A stretch of 64,000 bases of DNA, taken from Bradyrhizobium niftali (GTDB lineage: Bacteria > Pseudomonadota > Alphaproteobacteria > Rhizobiales > Xanthobacteraceae). Within the stretch, counting starts at the first letter, position 1. Every line of letters starts with the position of its first letter. The notes under the pieces were generated by a model. The model ran no database searches. It saw only the letters and a list, made by a program, of their open reading frames with translations, and was not told the DNA's origin. The stretch is taken from NCBI RefSeq assembly GCF_004571025.1, contig NZ_SPQT01000034.1, forward strand, positions 1-64,000, in the 5' to 3' direction. This document shows, in pieces, positions 43,573 through 53,747 of the stretch. The translations under genes were made by a program, and so were the position numbers.

Positions 43573-44661
43573 GTGGCCCATCACGATCCGATCCATCTGA
43601 TCGCGCCGCGCGCAGGCCTCGCCCAGCTGAATGAGCGTTCCCGCGACATCTTTCGTCAGATTGTCGAAAGCTATCTCGCGACCGGCGAGCCGGTGGGCTC
43701 GCGGAACATCTCACGCCTGATCGCGATGCCGCTGTCGCCGGCCTCGGTCCGCAACGTCATGGCCGACCTGGAACAGCTCGGCCTGATCTATGCCCCTCAT
43801 ACGTCCGCCGGCCGGCTGCCGACGGAACTCGGCCTGCGCTTCTTCGTCGACGCCTTGATGCAGGTGGGTGACCTCAATGACGCCGAACGGCAGTCGATCC
43901 AGAGCCAGCTCACCTCCGTCGGTCAGGCGCAGTCGGTCGAGGCGGCGCTGGACCAGGCGCTGACCCGGCTGTCGGGCCTGACCCGCGCCGCCGCGGTGGT
44001 GCTGACGCCGAAATCCAATGCGCGGCTGAAACACATCGAATTCGTCCGGCTGGAACCGGAAAAGGCGCTGGTGATCCTGGTCGGCGAGGATGGCCAGGTC
44101 GAAAACCGCGTGCTGACGCTGCCGCCCGGAGTTCCCTCTTCTGCGATCACCGAGGCCGGCAATTTCCTCAATGCGCGGATTCGCGGCCGGACCCTGGCCG
44201 AGGCGCGGCTCGAGCTCGAGACCGCGCTCGCCGAAGCCCGTGCCGAGCTCGATCAGCTGACCCAGAAGGTGATTTCCGCCGGTATTGCCAGCTGGTCCGG
44301 CGGCGAGAACGAGGACCGCCAGCTCATCGTCCGTGGCCACGCCAATTTGCTGGAGGATTTGCACGCGCTGGAGGATCTGGAGCGGGTGCGCCTCTTGTTC
44401 GACGATCTCGAGACCAAGCGCGGCGTGATCGACCTGCTCGGCCGGGCCGAGACCGCCGAGGGTGTGCGCATCTTTATCGGTTCGGAGAACAAATTGTTCT
44501 CCCTGTCGGGTTCCTCCACCATCATCTCGCCCTATCGGGATGCCGCCGGCCACATCGTCGGCGTTCTGGGCGTGATCGGGCCGACACGGCTGAATTATGC
44601 CCGCGTGATCCCGACCGTGGACTACGCCGCCCGCATCGTCAGCCGCCTTCTGGGGGGCTGA
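43573..44661 (+). CDS. hrcA: Heat-inducible transcription repressor HrcA
   Basis: HrcA represses class I heat-shock genes by binding CIRCE operators and senses free GroEL. The 362-residue protein from the GTG at 43573 starts MAHHDPIHLIAPRAGLAQLN. It has the winged helix with DIFRQIVESYLATGEPVGSR and SPASVRNVMADLEQLGLIYA, then HTSAGRLPTELGLRFFVD. GAGGAG lies nine bases upstream of this GTG but immediately abuts a TTG at 43564, which argues for the GTG. No CIRCE is seen in this window, so its targets (typically groESL) are elsewhere. Confidence 0.95.
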   Translation: MAHHDPIHLIAPRAGLAQLNERSRDIFRQIVESYLATGEPVGSRNISRLIAMPLSPASVRNVMADLEQLGLIYAPHTSAGRLPTELGLRFFVDALMQVGDLNDAERQSIQSQLTSVGQAQSVEAALDQALTRLSGLTRAAAVVLTPKSNARLKHIEFVRLEPEKALVILVGEDGQVENRVLTLPPGVPSSAITEAGNFLNARIRGRTLAEARLELETALAEARAELDQLTQKVISAGIASWSGGENEDRQLIVRGHANLLEDLHALEDLERVRLLFDDLETKRGVIDLLGRAETAEGVRIFIGSENKLFSLSGSSTIISPYRDAAGHIVGVLGVIGPTRLNYARVIPTVDYAARIVSRLLGG

Positions 44662-44757
44662 CCGGCGTTTCCTCCGATCACGGGCGCTTGATTTTCGTGA
44701 GCTTAGGCACGATATCCGGGCCAACAATCCCTTGAGACGAGTTCGAGAAGAGAGCCG

Positions 44758-45375
44758 ATGACCGATCGAGACCGGCAGCCCGACGACACGACCCCGCCAA
44801 CCGGCGAGCCCGTGGTGTCAAAACCCTACATCATGCCCGACGATCCGGAGCCCGGCTCGGTCGAGCTGTTGCAGCAGGAAGCCGCCGAGGCGCGCGACCG
44901 CATGCTGCGGACGCTGGCCGAGATGGAGAATCTGCGCAAGCGAACCACCAAGGAGGTCGCCGACGCCCGTCTCTACGGCATCACCGGCTTTGCCCGCGAC
45001 GTGCTCGACATCGCCGACAATCTCCAGCGTGCGCTCGACGCGGTTCCGGCCGAGGCCCGTGCCGCGGCCGATCCCGGCCTGACCTCGCTGATCGAGGGCG
45101 TCGAGCTCACCGAGCGCTCGCTGCTCAATGCGCTGGAAAAGCACGGCGTCAAGAAGTTCGATCCGCAGGGCCAGAAGTTCGACCCGAACTTCCAGCAGGC
45201 GATGTACGAGGTGCCGGATGCGTCGGTGCCTGCGGGCACCGTCGTGCAGGTCATGCAGGCCGGCTACACCATCGGCGATCGCGTGCTGCGTCCGGCGCTC
45301 GTCGGTGTTGCCAAGGGCGGCGCGAAGGCTGCGCCCGCGGCGAACAACAACGAGTCGAGCGGCGCGGCCAACTAG
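44758..45375 (+). CDS. grpE: Nucleotide exchange factor GrpE
   Basis: GrpE releases ADP from DnaK. The 205-residue protein has an acidic, disordered N-terminus, a long coiled coil (about 40-110, with RDRMLRTLAEMENLRKRTTK) and the compact beta domain, with HGVKKFDPQGQKFDPNFQQA and VVQVMQAGYTIGDRVLRPALV. It follows hrcA by 96 bases. A CTTGAT element at about 44686 with CGATAT downstream might be a heat-shock promoter, but spacing is poor. Confidence 0.95.
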   Translation: MTDRDRQPDDTTPPTGEPVVSKPYIMPDDPEPGSVELLQQEAAEARDRMLRTLAEMENLRKRTTKEVADARLYGITGFARDVLDIADNLQRALDAVPAEARAAADPGLTSLIEGVELTERSLLNALEKHGVKKFDPQGQKFDPNFQQAMYEVPDASVPAGTVVQVMQAGYTIGDRVLRPALVGVAKGGAKAAPAANNNESSGAAN

Positions 45376-45383
45376 CTCGCAGA

Positions 45384-45500
45384 CCTCATGGTGAGGAGCC
45401 GCGCCCTTGCGCGGCGTCTCGAACCATGAAGGTCACGATTTAACAGCTCGGCCTTCATCCTTCGAGACGCGCGCGAAGAAGCGCGCTCCTCAGGATGAGG
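45384..45500. repeat. Dispersed inverted repeat (CCTCATGGTGAGGAGC type)
   Basis: The left arm CCTCATGGTGAGGAGCCGCG and GGCGTCTCGAACCATGAAGG mirrors the right arm, with CTTCATCCTTCGAGACGC and GCGCGCTCCTCAGGATGAGG. It fills the grpE-pncA convergent gap and may end both transcripts. Confidence 0.75.
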
Positions 45501-45522
45501 GTCTGGCAGTCGTTCGCGTCGA

Positions 45523-46245
45523 CTACGCGCCGACCGTGATATCCGCAGACTGAATGCGCTTCACGCCGGCCTTGGCCATGTCGGCCCAGGCTTTTGCCAG
45601 CGAGCCCTGCGTGTCGATGCCGCGGCAGGCGTCTTCCACGACATAGACCTCAAAGCCCGCCTTGCGCGCGTCGAGCGCGGTCCAGGCGACGCAGAAATCC
45701 GTCGCGAGGCCAGCGACGAAGACGCGCTTGATCTTGCGGCCCTTCAGATAGCCGGCGAGGCCGGTCGACGTCTTGCCGTCGGCTTCGAGGAAGGCCGAAT
45801 AGCTGTCGACGTCCTTGTGAAAACCCTTGCGGATGATGAGCTCGGCATGCGGGATCGCGAGGTCCTTCGACAGCGAGGCGCCGTCGGTGCCCTGCACGCA
45901 ATGGTCGGGCCACAGCACCTGCTTGCCGTAGGGAAGGTCGACGGTCTCGAACGGCTTCTTGCCGGAGTGCACCGATGCAAACGAAATGTGGCCGGGCGTG
46001 TGCCAGTCCTGGGTCATCACTACGTTCGCAAACGCTTTCGCCATCTTGTTGATGACGGGAACGACCTGCTCGCCTTCCTTCACGGCGAGGCTGCCGCCGG
46101 GCAGGAAGCAGTTTTGCACGTCGATCACGAGCAGCGCGGAGGCATCGTCCGGCTTGATCGATGCGGCCGCAAAGAGCACGCTTGGAGCAAGGGCTACGAG
46201 AGCGCTTGTCCCAAGCGCCGCGAGGATTTGTCGTCGATCAAGCAT
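45523..46245 (-). CDS. pncA: Exported nicotinamidase/isochorismatase-fold amidohydrolase
   Basis: A 240-residue member of the cysteine hydrolase family, closest to nicotinamidase (nicotinamide to nicotinic acid). The catalytic Asp is in ALLVIDVQNCFLPGGSL, metal ligands are in TQDWHTPGHISFASVH, a lysine is in LIIRKGFHKDVDSYSAF, and the nucleophile Cys is in FVAGLATDFCVAWTALDA. The N-terminus MLDRRQILAALGTSALVALA has a twin-arginine-like signal, so the enzyme is probably periplasmic, unlike cytoplasmic PncA. A perfect 14-base palindrome lies 47 bases upstream. Substrate is inferred from motifs only. Confidence 0.82.
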   Translation of the reverse strand: MLDRRQILAALGTSALVALAPSVLFAAASIKPDDASALLVIDVQNCFLPGGSLAVKEGEQVVPVINKMAKAFANVVMTQDWHTPGHISFASVHSGKKPFETVDLPYGKQVLWPDHCVQGTDGASLSKDLAIPHAELIIRKGFHKDVDSYSAFLEADGKTSTGLAGYLKGRKIKRVFVAGLATDFCVAWTALDARKAGFEVYVVEDACRGIDTQGSLAKAWADMAKAGVKRIQSADITVGA

Positions 46246-46291
46246 CGTTCGCCTCCCTCCAGGATGATCCAATGGAGGCAAGCCTAGTTCC

Positions 46292-46305
46292 GTTCGTATA
46301 CGAAC
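46292..46305. promoter_or_regulatory. Palindromic operator-like site upstream of the nicotinamidase gene
   Basis: GTTCGTATACGAAC is a perfect palindrome, 47 bases upstream of the start codon. Sites of this form are typical of TetR-family repressors. No regulator gene is adjacent, so the factor is unknown. Confidence 0.6.
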
Positions 46306-46359
46306 AGAAGCCCGAAAATGCAGCCGGCCCTGTCCAGCGCTTGGGCGTGCTAGTTTCCC

Positions 46360-46480
46360 GTCGTCCCGGCGAAGGCCGGGACCCATACGCCGCAGCAACA
46401 GTTTTGCGAAGACTCGGAGTTACCAGCGCGCCCCGTAACCACTCCCTGTGGTTATGGGTCCCCGCCTTCGCGGGGACGAC
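46360..46480. repeat. Dispersed GGGTCCCGG-type palindrome, copy 3
   Basis: Begins GTCGTCCCGGCGAAGGCCGG and GACCCATACGCC, and ends TTATGGGTCCCCGCC and TTCGCGGGGACGAC, with ACCACTCCCTGTGG before the right arm. It is close to copy 2 at 36751. It lies between two minus-strand genes. Confidence 0.8.
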
Positions 46481-46506
46481 AGTTGAGTGTGTTGGAGCGC
46501 CTCGGG

Positions 46507-47448
46507 CTACCCCTTCGGCTGGATGCCGTCCCGCACGGCGCGGAAGCGGGTGAAGGCGGCGGACCACTGGTCGCGCGGGGCGCTGGCGATGATGCGCAGC
46601 GAGGCGCCGCCGCTTGAGAAGCGGATCCACTGCACCACGGTCACCGGGGTCTTGTCCTTGCCGCTGACGCCGTCGATCCGGGTCTCGAAACCCTGCTGGC
46701 CGTTGATGCGGATCGGTTCGGACATGGTGACGCGCGATTCGCGCACGCCGGGGATCTGGAGCGCCGCCTCCTGGGCGAAGCGGGCGCGGTCGTCGGCGGC
46801 TTGCGGGGTGGCGCCGATCAGGCCGAGGATCATGAACGGCTTCGATTCATAGCCCGTGGTCTCGTCGCCGTCGGCCAGGATGAGGCTGGAGCCCGGCGCC
46901 AGCGTGCGGATGCCCTTGAAGTCGGCAAGATCGGTGATCTTGAAAGGCATCAGCGCGATCTGCTCTTCGGCCGAGACCTGCTTGCGGGTGACGGCGCTCG
47001 CAAACATCTGCCGCACCGCCTCGTCGGTGTAGATCTTGGTCGCGTTCTCCGGGATCTGCACCGCGACATAGCCGGAGAAGCCGGCGCCCGGCACGATCAT
47101 CGAATAGCGCTTCACCGGGGTCTCGCCGGCCTTGCCGCTCTCGGTGGTGAAATAGGCAAGGCCCGCGGGGGTCTCGATCTTGTCCTGCTTGACGCCGCCA
47201 GTGCCGGCCGGATTGGAATTGAAGGCGCTCGCGACCTCGCCATAGGCGGCCGGCGGCAGCTCGGTGATCAGCACCTTGACGGTACCGTCCTCGCTCTCGA
47301 AGCCGGGAAAGGTCTTGGCCGTGTTGAGGCCGATCAGCGGCACCATGCCAAGGCGCAGGCCGGGCGGGAAAACGGCGTCGGCGGCCACGGCCGGAAGCGC
47401 GGAGGCAATGAGGAGGGCGAGCGCGGCGAGGGGGCGGGTCAGCTTCAT
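46507..47448 (-). CDS. Exported protein of unknown function
   Basis: A 313-residue protein with a clear signal peptide (MKLTRPLAALALLIASALPA, cleaved after VAA). It then has PPGLRLGMVPLIGLNTAKTF and FPGFESEDGTVKVLITELPP, resembling secreted proteins seen in Bradyrhizobium next to dnaK. A duplicated internal layout (SMIVPGAGFSGYVAVQIPE; VVQWIRFSSGGASLRIIAS) suggests two similar lobes. No catalytic motif is recognised. The ATG at 47448 is preferred to a GTG two codons earlier. It is divergent from dnaK. Confidence 0.75.
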   Translation of the reverse strand: MKLTRPLAALALLIASALPAVAADAVFPPGLRLGMVPLIGLNTAKTFPGFESEDGTVKVLITELPPAAYGEVASAFNSNPAGTGGVKQDKIETPAGLAYFTTESGKAGETPVKRYSMIVPGAGFSGYVAVQIPENATKIYTDEAVRQMFASAVTRKQVSAEEQIALMPFKITDLADFKGIRTLAPGSSLILADGDETTGYESKPFMILGLIGATPQAADDRARFAQEAALQIPGVRESRVTMSEPIRINGQQGFETRIDGVSGKDKTPVTVVQWIRFSSGGASLRIIASAPRDQWSAAFTRFRAVRDGIQPKG

Positions 47449-47845
47449 GGGCACTCTGATTGGTCCATATTGAGGCCGTTCGATGGTCGGCCACCGGGCC
47501 GCTTTGTCGCGCTCAGCAGCCTGGGTGCGGCGCTCCGGCCGGTCCGCCTTTTAACGGGTTTGGCCTTGCCGCAACAGGGCGGGACCGATCACGGCGGCGG
47601 GGTGCCGGCCAAGGACCGGACCTGTTAATAATTCCTCACCCGCAAGGGCGATACAGCCCGGATATGTTCTTCCAAAACCCAATGTTTTCACGGCCGAAAC
47701 TTGCGTTCGGTCCTTGCGGGCCCCTCCCCCCCTCCTATATGAGCCTCAATCATCGCAATATCGCGGATGTTTGATCTTAGGGGGTTTCGGTTCGGGTGCC
47801 TTCTGGGCCCAGCCAGCCTGCCGCAAAAACAAGGATATCAGGACC
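47449..47845. other. Intergenic region upstream of dnaK
   Basis: Nearly 400 bases without a credible gene between the divergent exported-protein gene and dnaK. It holds the heat-shock-type promoter described separately and a leader of roughly 95 bases before the dnaK ATG. Confidence 0.6.
47713..47742 (+). promoter_or_regulatory. Probable sigma-32 (RpoH) promoter of dnaK
   Basis: CTTGCG at 47713-47718 and CTATAT at about 47735, 16 bases apart, fit the alphaproteobacterial heat-shock promoter pattern (CTTG ... CYTATNT). It is about 105 bases upstream of the dnaK start. In Bradyrhizobium japonicum the dnaKJ operon has been described as sigma-32 dependent, consistent with this and with the absence of a CIRCE element. 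Confidence 0.6.
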
Positions 47846-49747
<1,902 letters not shown>

Positions 49748-49797
49748 GCCCCAAGAGGGTGATGATGCGGACGGCTTGGACCCCACACACCTATTCA

Positions 49798-49828
49798 GCC
49801 TCCCCCTTCGCGGGGGAGGCTTCCGTGT
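49798..49828 (+). terminator. Hairpin after dnaK
   Basis: CCTCCCCC-TTCG-CGGGGGAGG forms a strong GC stem with a TTCG-type loop, about 50 bases past dnaK. There is no T-run, so it may stabilise the dnaK transcript or reduce read-through into dnaJ rather than fully terminate. A second hairpin (CCCTCTGCCGCGAAGCGGAG) follows near 49900. Confidence 0.5.
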
Positions 49829-49992
49829 CGAGGTCGACGGGCGACGCTCCCGTTACGATCGATCAATTTCCAGCCGTTATTCTCAACGCTGCCATGCTGC
49901 CCTCTGCCGCGAAGCGGAGGGGTGCCTATATCGTTGCGTGGCAACGTTGCTTCGCCCCGGTTTGAATCGCGATTGGATAGACCGAGTTGAAC

Positions 49993-51126
49993 ATGTCCAC
50001 GTCCACCAAGCGCTGCTACTACGAGACCCTCGAAGTCGAACGCGACGCCGACGAATCCAAGTTGAAGTCGTCGTTCCGCAAGCTCGCGATGAAGTTCCAC
50101 CCCGACCGCAATCCCGGGGACGACACCAGCGAGGTCAAGTTCAAGGAAATCAACGAGGCGTACGAGGTCCTGAAGGACAGGGACAAGCGCGCGGCCTATG
50201 ACCGTTTCGGCCATGCGGCCTTCGAGCAGGGCGGTCCTGGCGGCGGTGCCGGTTTCGGCGCGGGCTTCGCCTCCTCCTTCTCCGATATTTTCGAGGACCT
50301 GTTCGGCATGGCCGGACAGCGCGGCCGCGGCGGCCGCGAGCGCGGCGCCGACCTGCGCTACAACATGGAAATCACGCTCGAGGAAGCCTTTGGCGGCAAG
50401 ACCGCGCAGATCGAGATCCCGGTCTCGGTCACCTGCGAGGCCTGCTCGGGCATCGGCGCCAAGGCCGGCACCAAGCCGAAGACCTGCTCGAGCTGCGGCG
50501 GCGCCGGCCGCGTGCGGCAGTCGCAGGGCTTCTTCACGCTGGAGCGGACCTGTCCGGGCTGCCAGGGCCGCGGCCAGATGATCGAGGACGCCTGCCCGTC
50601 CTGCTCGGGCCAGGGCCGTGTGACCCGCGAGCGGACGCTGTCGGTCAACATTCCCCAGGGCGTCGAGGACGGCACGCGGATCAGGCTCGCCGGCGAAGGC
50701 GAGGCCGGCGTCCGGGGCGGCCCGGCCGGCGACCTCTACATCTTCCTGTCGCTGGCCCAGCACCAGTTCTTCCAGCGCGACGGCGCCGATCTGCATTGCC
50801 GGGTGCCGATTTCGATGGTGACGGCCGCCCTTGGCGGCGAATTCGAGGTGCCGACCATCGAGAAGGGCAAGGCCAAGGTGAAAGTGCCCGCCGGGACCCA
50901 GTCCAACCGTCGATTCCGCATTGCATCAAAAGGCATGCCGATACTGCGCTCGCGCCAGACCGGCGACATGTACGTTCAGGTCGTGGTCGAAACCCCGCAG
51001 AATCTCACCAAAAAACAGCAGGAATTGCTGGCCGAGTTCGAAAAGCTCTCTTCCGGCAACACCCAGCCGGAATCCGAGGGCTTCTTCGCCAAGGTCAAGG
51101 ATTTCTTCGGTAATCGGGCGAATTGA
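49993..51126 (+). CDS. dnaJ: Molecular chaperone DnaJ (Hsp40)
   Basis: DnaJ stimulates DnaK ATPase and delivers substrates. The 377-residue class A protein has the J domain with HPD at 36-38 (KLAMKFHPDRNPGDD) and a Gly-rich linker. Four zinc repeats follow: CEACSGIG, CSSCGGAG, CPGCQGRG and CPSCSGQG. The C-terminal substrate domain contains NIPQGVEDGTRIRLAGEGEAG. A TTG two codons upstream is possible, but the ATG at 49993 is the better start. It lies after dnaK and 88 bases before pmtA. Confidence 0.97.
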   Translation: MSTSTKRCYYETLEVERDADESKLKSSFRKLAMKFHPDRNPGDDTSEVKFKEINEAYEVLKDRDKRAAYDRFGHAAFEQGGPGGGAGFGAGFASSFSDIFEDLFGMAGQRGRGGRERGADLRYNMEITLEEAFGGKTAQIEIPVSVTCEACSGIGAKAGTKPKTCSSCGGAGRVRQSQGFFTLERTCPGCQGRGQMIEDACPSCSGQGRVTRERTLSVNIPQGVEDGTRIRLAGEGEAGVRGGPAGDLYIFLSLAQHQFFQRDGADLHCRVPISMVTAALGGEFEVPTIEKGKAKVKVPAGTQSNRRFRIASKGMPILRSRQTGDMYVQVVVETPQNLTKKQQELLAEFEKLSSGNTQPESEGFFAKVKDFFGNRAN

Positions 51127-51214
51127 CTCGTCTTGACCGTATCGCCTTCGGCCTATACGTCTTTATGACCATTTTCTGACACGCCGCGGTCACGCGGTCC
51201 CGTCCGGTCCAGAC

Positions 51215-51814
51215 ATGCCATTGCCATCGTCCGCGCGTGCGTTGAAGAAGCCTCGTCTCGATGACGAGGTGCGCTTTCTCAGATCGTGGATCGAAAAGCC
51301 CCTCCACATGGGCGCAGTGATGCCGTCGGGCAAGCTGCTGGCCCGGACCATGGCTCATTACGTCGACGTCAACTCCGATGCACCTGTGGTCGAACTCGGC
51401 CCCGGTACTGGCGCCATCACCTCGGCCCTAATCGAACGTGGTGTCGACCAGAAGCGTCTCGTCCTCGTCGAGTACAATCCCGGCTTCTGCGCGCTGCTGC
51501 GCGACCGCTATCCGCAGGCCAAGGTCGTGCAGGGCGATGCCTATCGCCTGCGCGACACGCTCTGGAACGTGCTGAGCGCGCCGGCATCCGCGGTCGTCTC
51601 CGGCCTGCCGCTCGTCACCAAACCGATGCTGACGCGGCTGCGGCTCATTCGCGATGCCTTCACGGCGCTCGCGCCCGGCGCGCCCTTCGTCCAGTTCACC
51701 TATGCGGTGGTGCCGCCGATCCCGAAATCGCTGCCCGGCGTGTCCACAGAGGCCTCGGAACGGATCTGGATGAACCTTCCGCCGGCCCGCGTCTGGGTGT
51801 ATCGCAAGGATTAA
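51215..51814 (+). CDS. pmtA: Phospholipid N-methyltransferase PmtA
   Basis: PmtA methylates phosphatidylethanolamine towards phosphatidylcholine, a membrane lipid needed by bradyrhizobia for efficient symbiosis. The 199-residue SAM enzyme has FLRSWIEKPLHMGAVMPSGK at about 21-40, the SAM motif ELGPGTGAIT at 60-69, and VSGLPLVTKPMLTRLRLI. This is the rhizobial PmtA pattern, related to rRNA dimethylases. The gene directly follows dnaJ, as reported in B. japonicum. A close alternative is a general SAM methyltransferase, but motifs and context favour PmtA. Confidence 0.88.
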   Translation: MPLPSSARALKKPRLDDEVRFLRSWIEKPLHMGAVMPSGKLLARTMAHYVDVNSDAPVVELGPGTGAITSALIERGVDQKRLVLVEYNPGFCALLRDRYPQAKVVQGDAYRLRDTLWNVLSAPASAVVSGLPLVTKPMLTRLRLIRDAFTALAPGAPFVQFTYAVVPPIPKSLPGVSTEASERIWMNLPPARVWVYRKD

Positions 51815-51871
51815 TTCCGCCGGCATTCGTCTTTGCGCGGCGGGCTCGTTTCGCCGAACGCATTGGATCGG

Positions 51872-52450
51872 ATGTCCGCACCCAAAATCCTGGTCATTCC
51901 CGGCTCGCTGCGCACCGGCTCGCACAATGCGAAGCTGGCCGCGGTCGCCGCCTATGAATTCGCCCAGGCCGGCGTCGACGTCACCCGCATCTCGCTCGCC
52001 GATTTTCCGCTGCCGATCTACGACGGCGATCTCCAGGCCAAATCAGGCGTGCCCAAGCACGCGATCAACCTCAAGCGCATGATCGGCGCGCATCATGGCG
52101 TGCTGATCGTTTCGCCCGAATACAATGCCTCGGTGCCGCCGCTGCTGAAGAACGCGATCGACTGGGTCAGCCGCGTGCACGAGCTGCACGAGGCGCGTGG
52201 CGAGGTGTTCCGCAACCGCCCCTTCGCGCTCGCCGGCGCCTCGCAGAGCCGGCTCGGAACGGCCCGCGCGCTGCAGGCGTTGCGGCTGATCCTGACCTCC
52301 TGCCACGCCAATGTGATTGCCAGCCAGCTCACGCTCGCCTTTGCCGGAGAGGCCTATGACGATATGGACAGGCTCAAGAACGAGGGCGATATCGCCGCGT
52401 TAAAGGAGCTGGTCACGCAGTTGATCGACATTTCCCAACGCATGATGTGA
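51872..52450 (+). CDS. NADPH-dependent FMN reductase-family flavoprotein
   Basis: A 192-residue flavodoxin-like protein starting MSAPKILVIPGSLRTGSHNA, with the FMN phosphate loop PGSLRTGSHN. It has the isoalloxazine-binding LIVSPEYNASVPPLLKNAID. It resembles chromate/quinone reductases of the YieF-ArsH type; the physiological acceptor is unknown. It is six bases upstream of pyrF, so they may share a transcript. Confidence 0.88.
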   Translation: MSAPKILVIPGSLRTGSHNAKLAAVAAYEFAQAGVDVTRISLADFPLPIYDGDLQAKSGVPKHAINLKRMIGAHHGVLIVSPEYNASVPPLLKNAIDWVSRVHELHEARGEVFRNRPFALAGASQSRLGTARALQALRLILTSCHANVIASQLTLAFAGEAYDDMDRLKNEGDIAALKELVTQLIDISQRMM

Positions 52451-52456
52451 GGTGAC

Positions 52457-53170
52457 ATGACGCCAGCCGAGATCGCCCCGAAGGACCGCCTGATCGTAGG
52501 CCTCGATCTGCCGAGCGTTGATGCCGCGGAGGCGATGATCGCAAGGCTCGGCGACAGCGTCACGTTCTACAAGATCGGCTATCGCCTCGCTTATGCCGGC
52601 GGTCTGCCGCTCGTTGCCAGGCTCGCCGACAAGGGCAAGAAGGTCTTTCTCGACCTCAAGCTGCACGACATCGGCAACACCGTGGCGCAAGGCGTCGAGA
52701 GCATCACCAAGCTGGGCGCGACCTTCCTCACCGTGCACGCTTATCCGCAGACCATGAAGGGCGCCGTCGAAGGCCGCGGCAGCTCGAGCCTGAAGATCCT
52801 CGCCGTCACTGTGCTGACCTCCTACAACGATGACGATCTGCACGCGGCAGGTTTCCGGCTCGGCGTCTCCGAGCTCGTCGAAGCGCGCGCGCAGCAGGCG
52901 CAGGTGCTTGGCATCGACGGGCTGGTGTCGTCGCCGGAGGAAGTGGGCGCCTTGCGCAAGATCGTCGGCCACCAGATGAGCCTCGTCACGCCCGGCATCC
53001 GGCCGGCGGGCTCGGCAAGTGGCGATCAGAAACGCATCATGACGCCGGGCCGTGCGATCACCGCGGGCGCCGATTATCTCGTCGTCGGGCGCCCGGTGGT
53101 GGAAGCCACCGACCCCAGGGCGATCGCCGATGCCATCCAGGCCGAGATCGCGCAGGCGCTGGGAGCATGA
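52457..53170 (+). CDS. pyrF: Orotidine 5'-phosphate decarboxylase
   Basis: PyrF decarboxylates OMP to UMP, the last step of de novo pyrimidine synthesis. The 237-residue TIM barrel starts MTPAEIAPKDRLIVGLDLPS. It has the catalytic DLKLHDIGNTVAQGVESITK, with the Asp-Lys-Asp network, and the phosphate loop VTPGIRPAGSASGDQKRIMT. The last two codons and the TGA stop are provided by a dispersed palindrome that begins at 53163. Confidence 0.96.
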   Translation: MTPAEIAPKDRLIVGLDLPSVDAAEAMIARLGDSVTFYKIGYRLAYAGGLPLVARLADKGKKVFLDLKLHDIGNTVAQGVESITKLGATFLTVHAYPQTMKGAVEGRGSSSLKILAVTVLTSYNDDDLHAAGFRLGVSELVEARAQQAQVLGIDGLVSSPEEVGALRKIVGHQMSLVTPGIRPAGSASGDQKRIMTPGRAITAGADYLVVGRPVVEATDPRAIADAIQAEIAQALGA

Positions 53171-53211
53171 TCCGGAAAAGTGTGCAGCGGTTTTCCGATC
53201 AGATCATGCTC
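53163..53211. repeat. GAGCATGATC palindrome, copy 3 (overlaps the pyrF end)
   Basis: Begins GAGCATGATCCGGAAAAGTG and ends TTCCGATCAGATCATGCTC. The first bases supply the pyrF Ala codon and TGA stop, so insertion of the element could have set the gene's end. Confidence 0.88.
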
Positions 53212-53244
53212 AAATAGAGACAACAACACAGGGAGAGAAGAACA

Positions 53245-53556
53245 ATGGCAAAAGGCTACTGGATCGGGCGCGTCGATGTGAGCAGTGACGAGGGCTACAA
53301 GCCCTATGCCGTCGCCAACGGTGCGATCTTCAAGAAATGGGGCGGCCGTTTTGTCGTCCGCGCCGGCAAGTTCACCACCGTCGAAGGCGCCAGCCGCACC
53401 CGCAACGTCGTGATCGAATTCCCGGACTACGAGACCGCGATCGCCTGCTACAACTCGCCGGAATACCAGGCCAACATCAAGGTGCGCCAGCCGCACTCGG
53501 TCGCCGACCTCATCATCATCGAGGGCTATGACGGCCCGCAGCCGTCGGACGGCTGA
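53245..53556 (+). CDS. DUF1330 family protein
   Basis: A 103-residue protein of the DUF1330 family (dimeric alpha-beta barrel fold). It starts MAKGYWIGRVDVSSDEGYKP, has RFVVRAGKFTTVEGASRTRN, and ends NIKVRQPHSVADLIIIEGYD. A GGGAGAGAAG ribosome binding site precedes the ATG. Members may be small metabolic enzymes or binding proteins; function is unknown. Confidence 0.88.
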   Translation: MAKGYWIGRVDVSSDEGYKPYAVANGAIFKKWGGRFVVRAGKFTTVEGASRTRNVVIEFPDYETAIACYNSPEYQANIKVRQPHSVADLIIIEGYDGPQPSDG

Positions 53557-53563
53557 GGCACGC

Positions 53564-53663
53564 CGTCATTCCGGGGCGCCGAAGGCGAACTATGGTGCGC
53601 CGTTGCGCACCTGAGAATCTCGAGATTCCGGGTTCGGCCCTGCGAGCCGCCCCGGAACGACGG
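53564..53663. repeat. Dispersed CGTCATTCCGGGGCG palindrome
   Basis: CCGTCATTCCGGGGCGCC at the left and GCCGCCCCGGAACGACGG at the right are inverted copies. An inner GTGCGCCGTTGCGCAC stem and an ATCTCGAGAT centre are also present. It resembles the smaller hairpins at 331-360 and 57644-57684. It fills much of the gap before dapB. Confidence 0.75.
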
Positions 53664-53747
53664 TGAACGTGGCGTCACTGCCGCCTGCTCCCCTCGGTTG
53701 CCGGAACTGCATCCCCCCGCTACAACGGCCCCGAAGAGGATCACATC

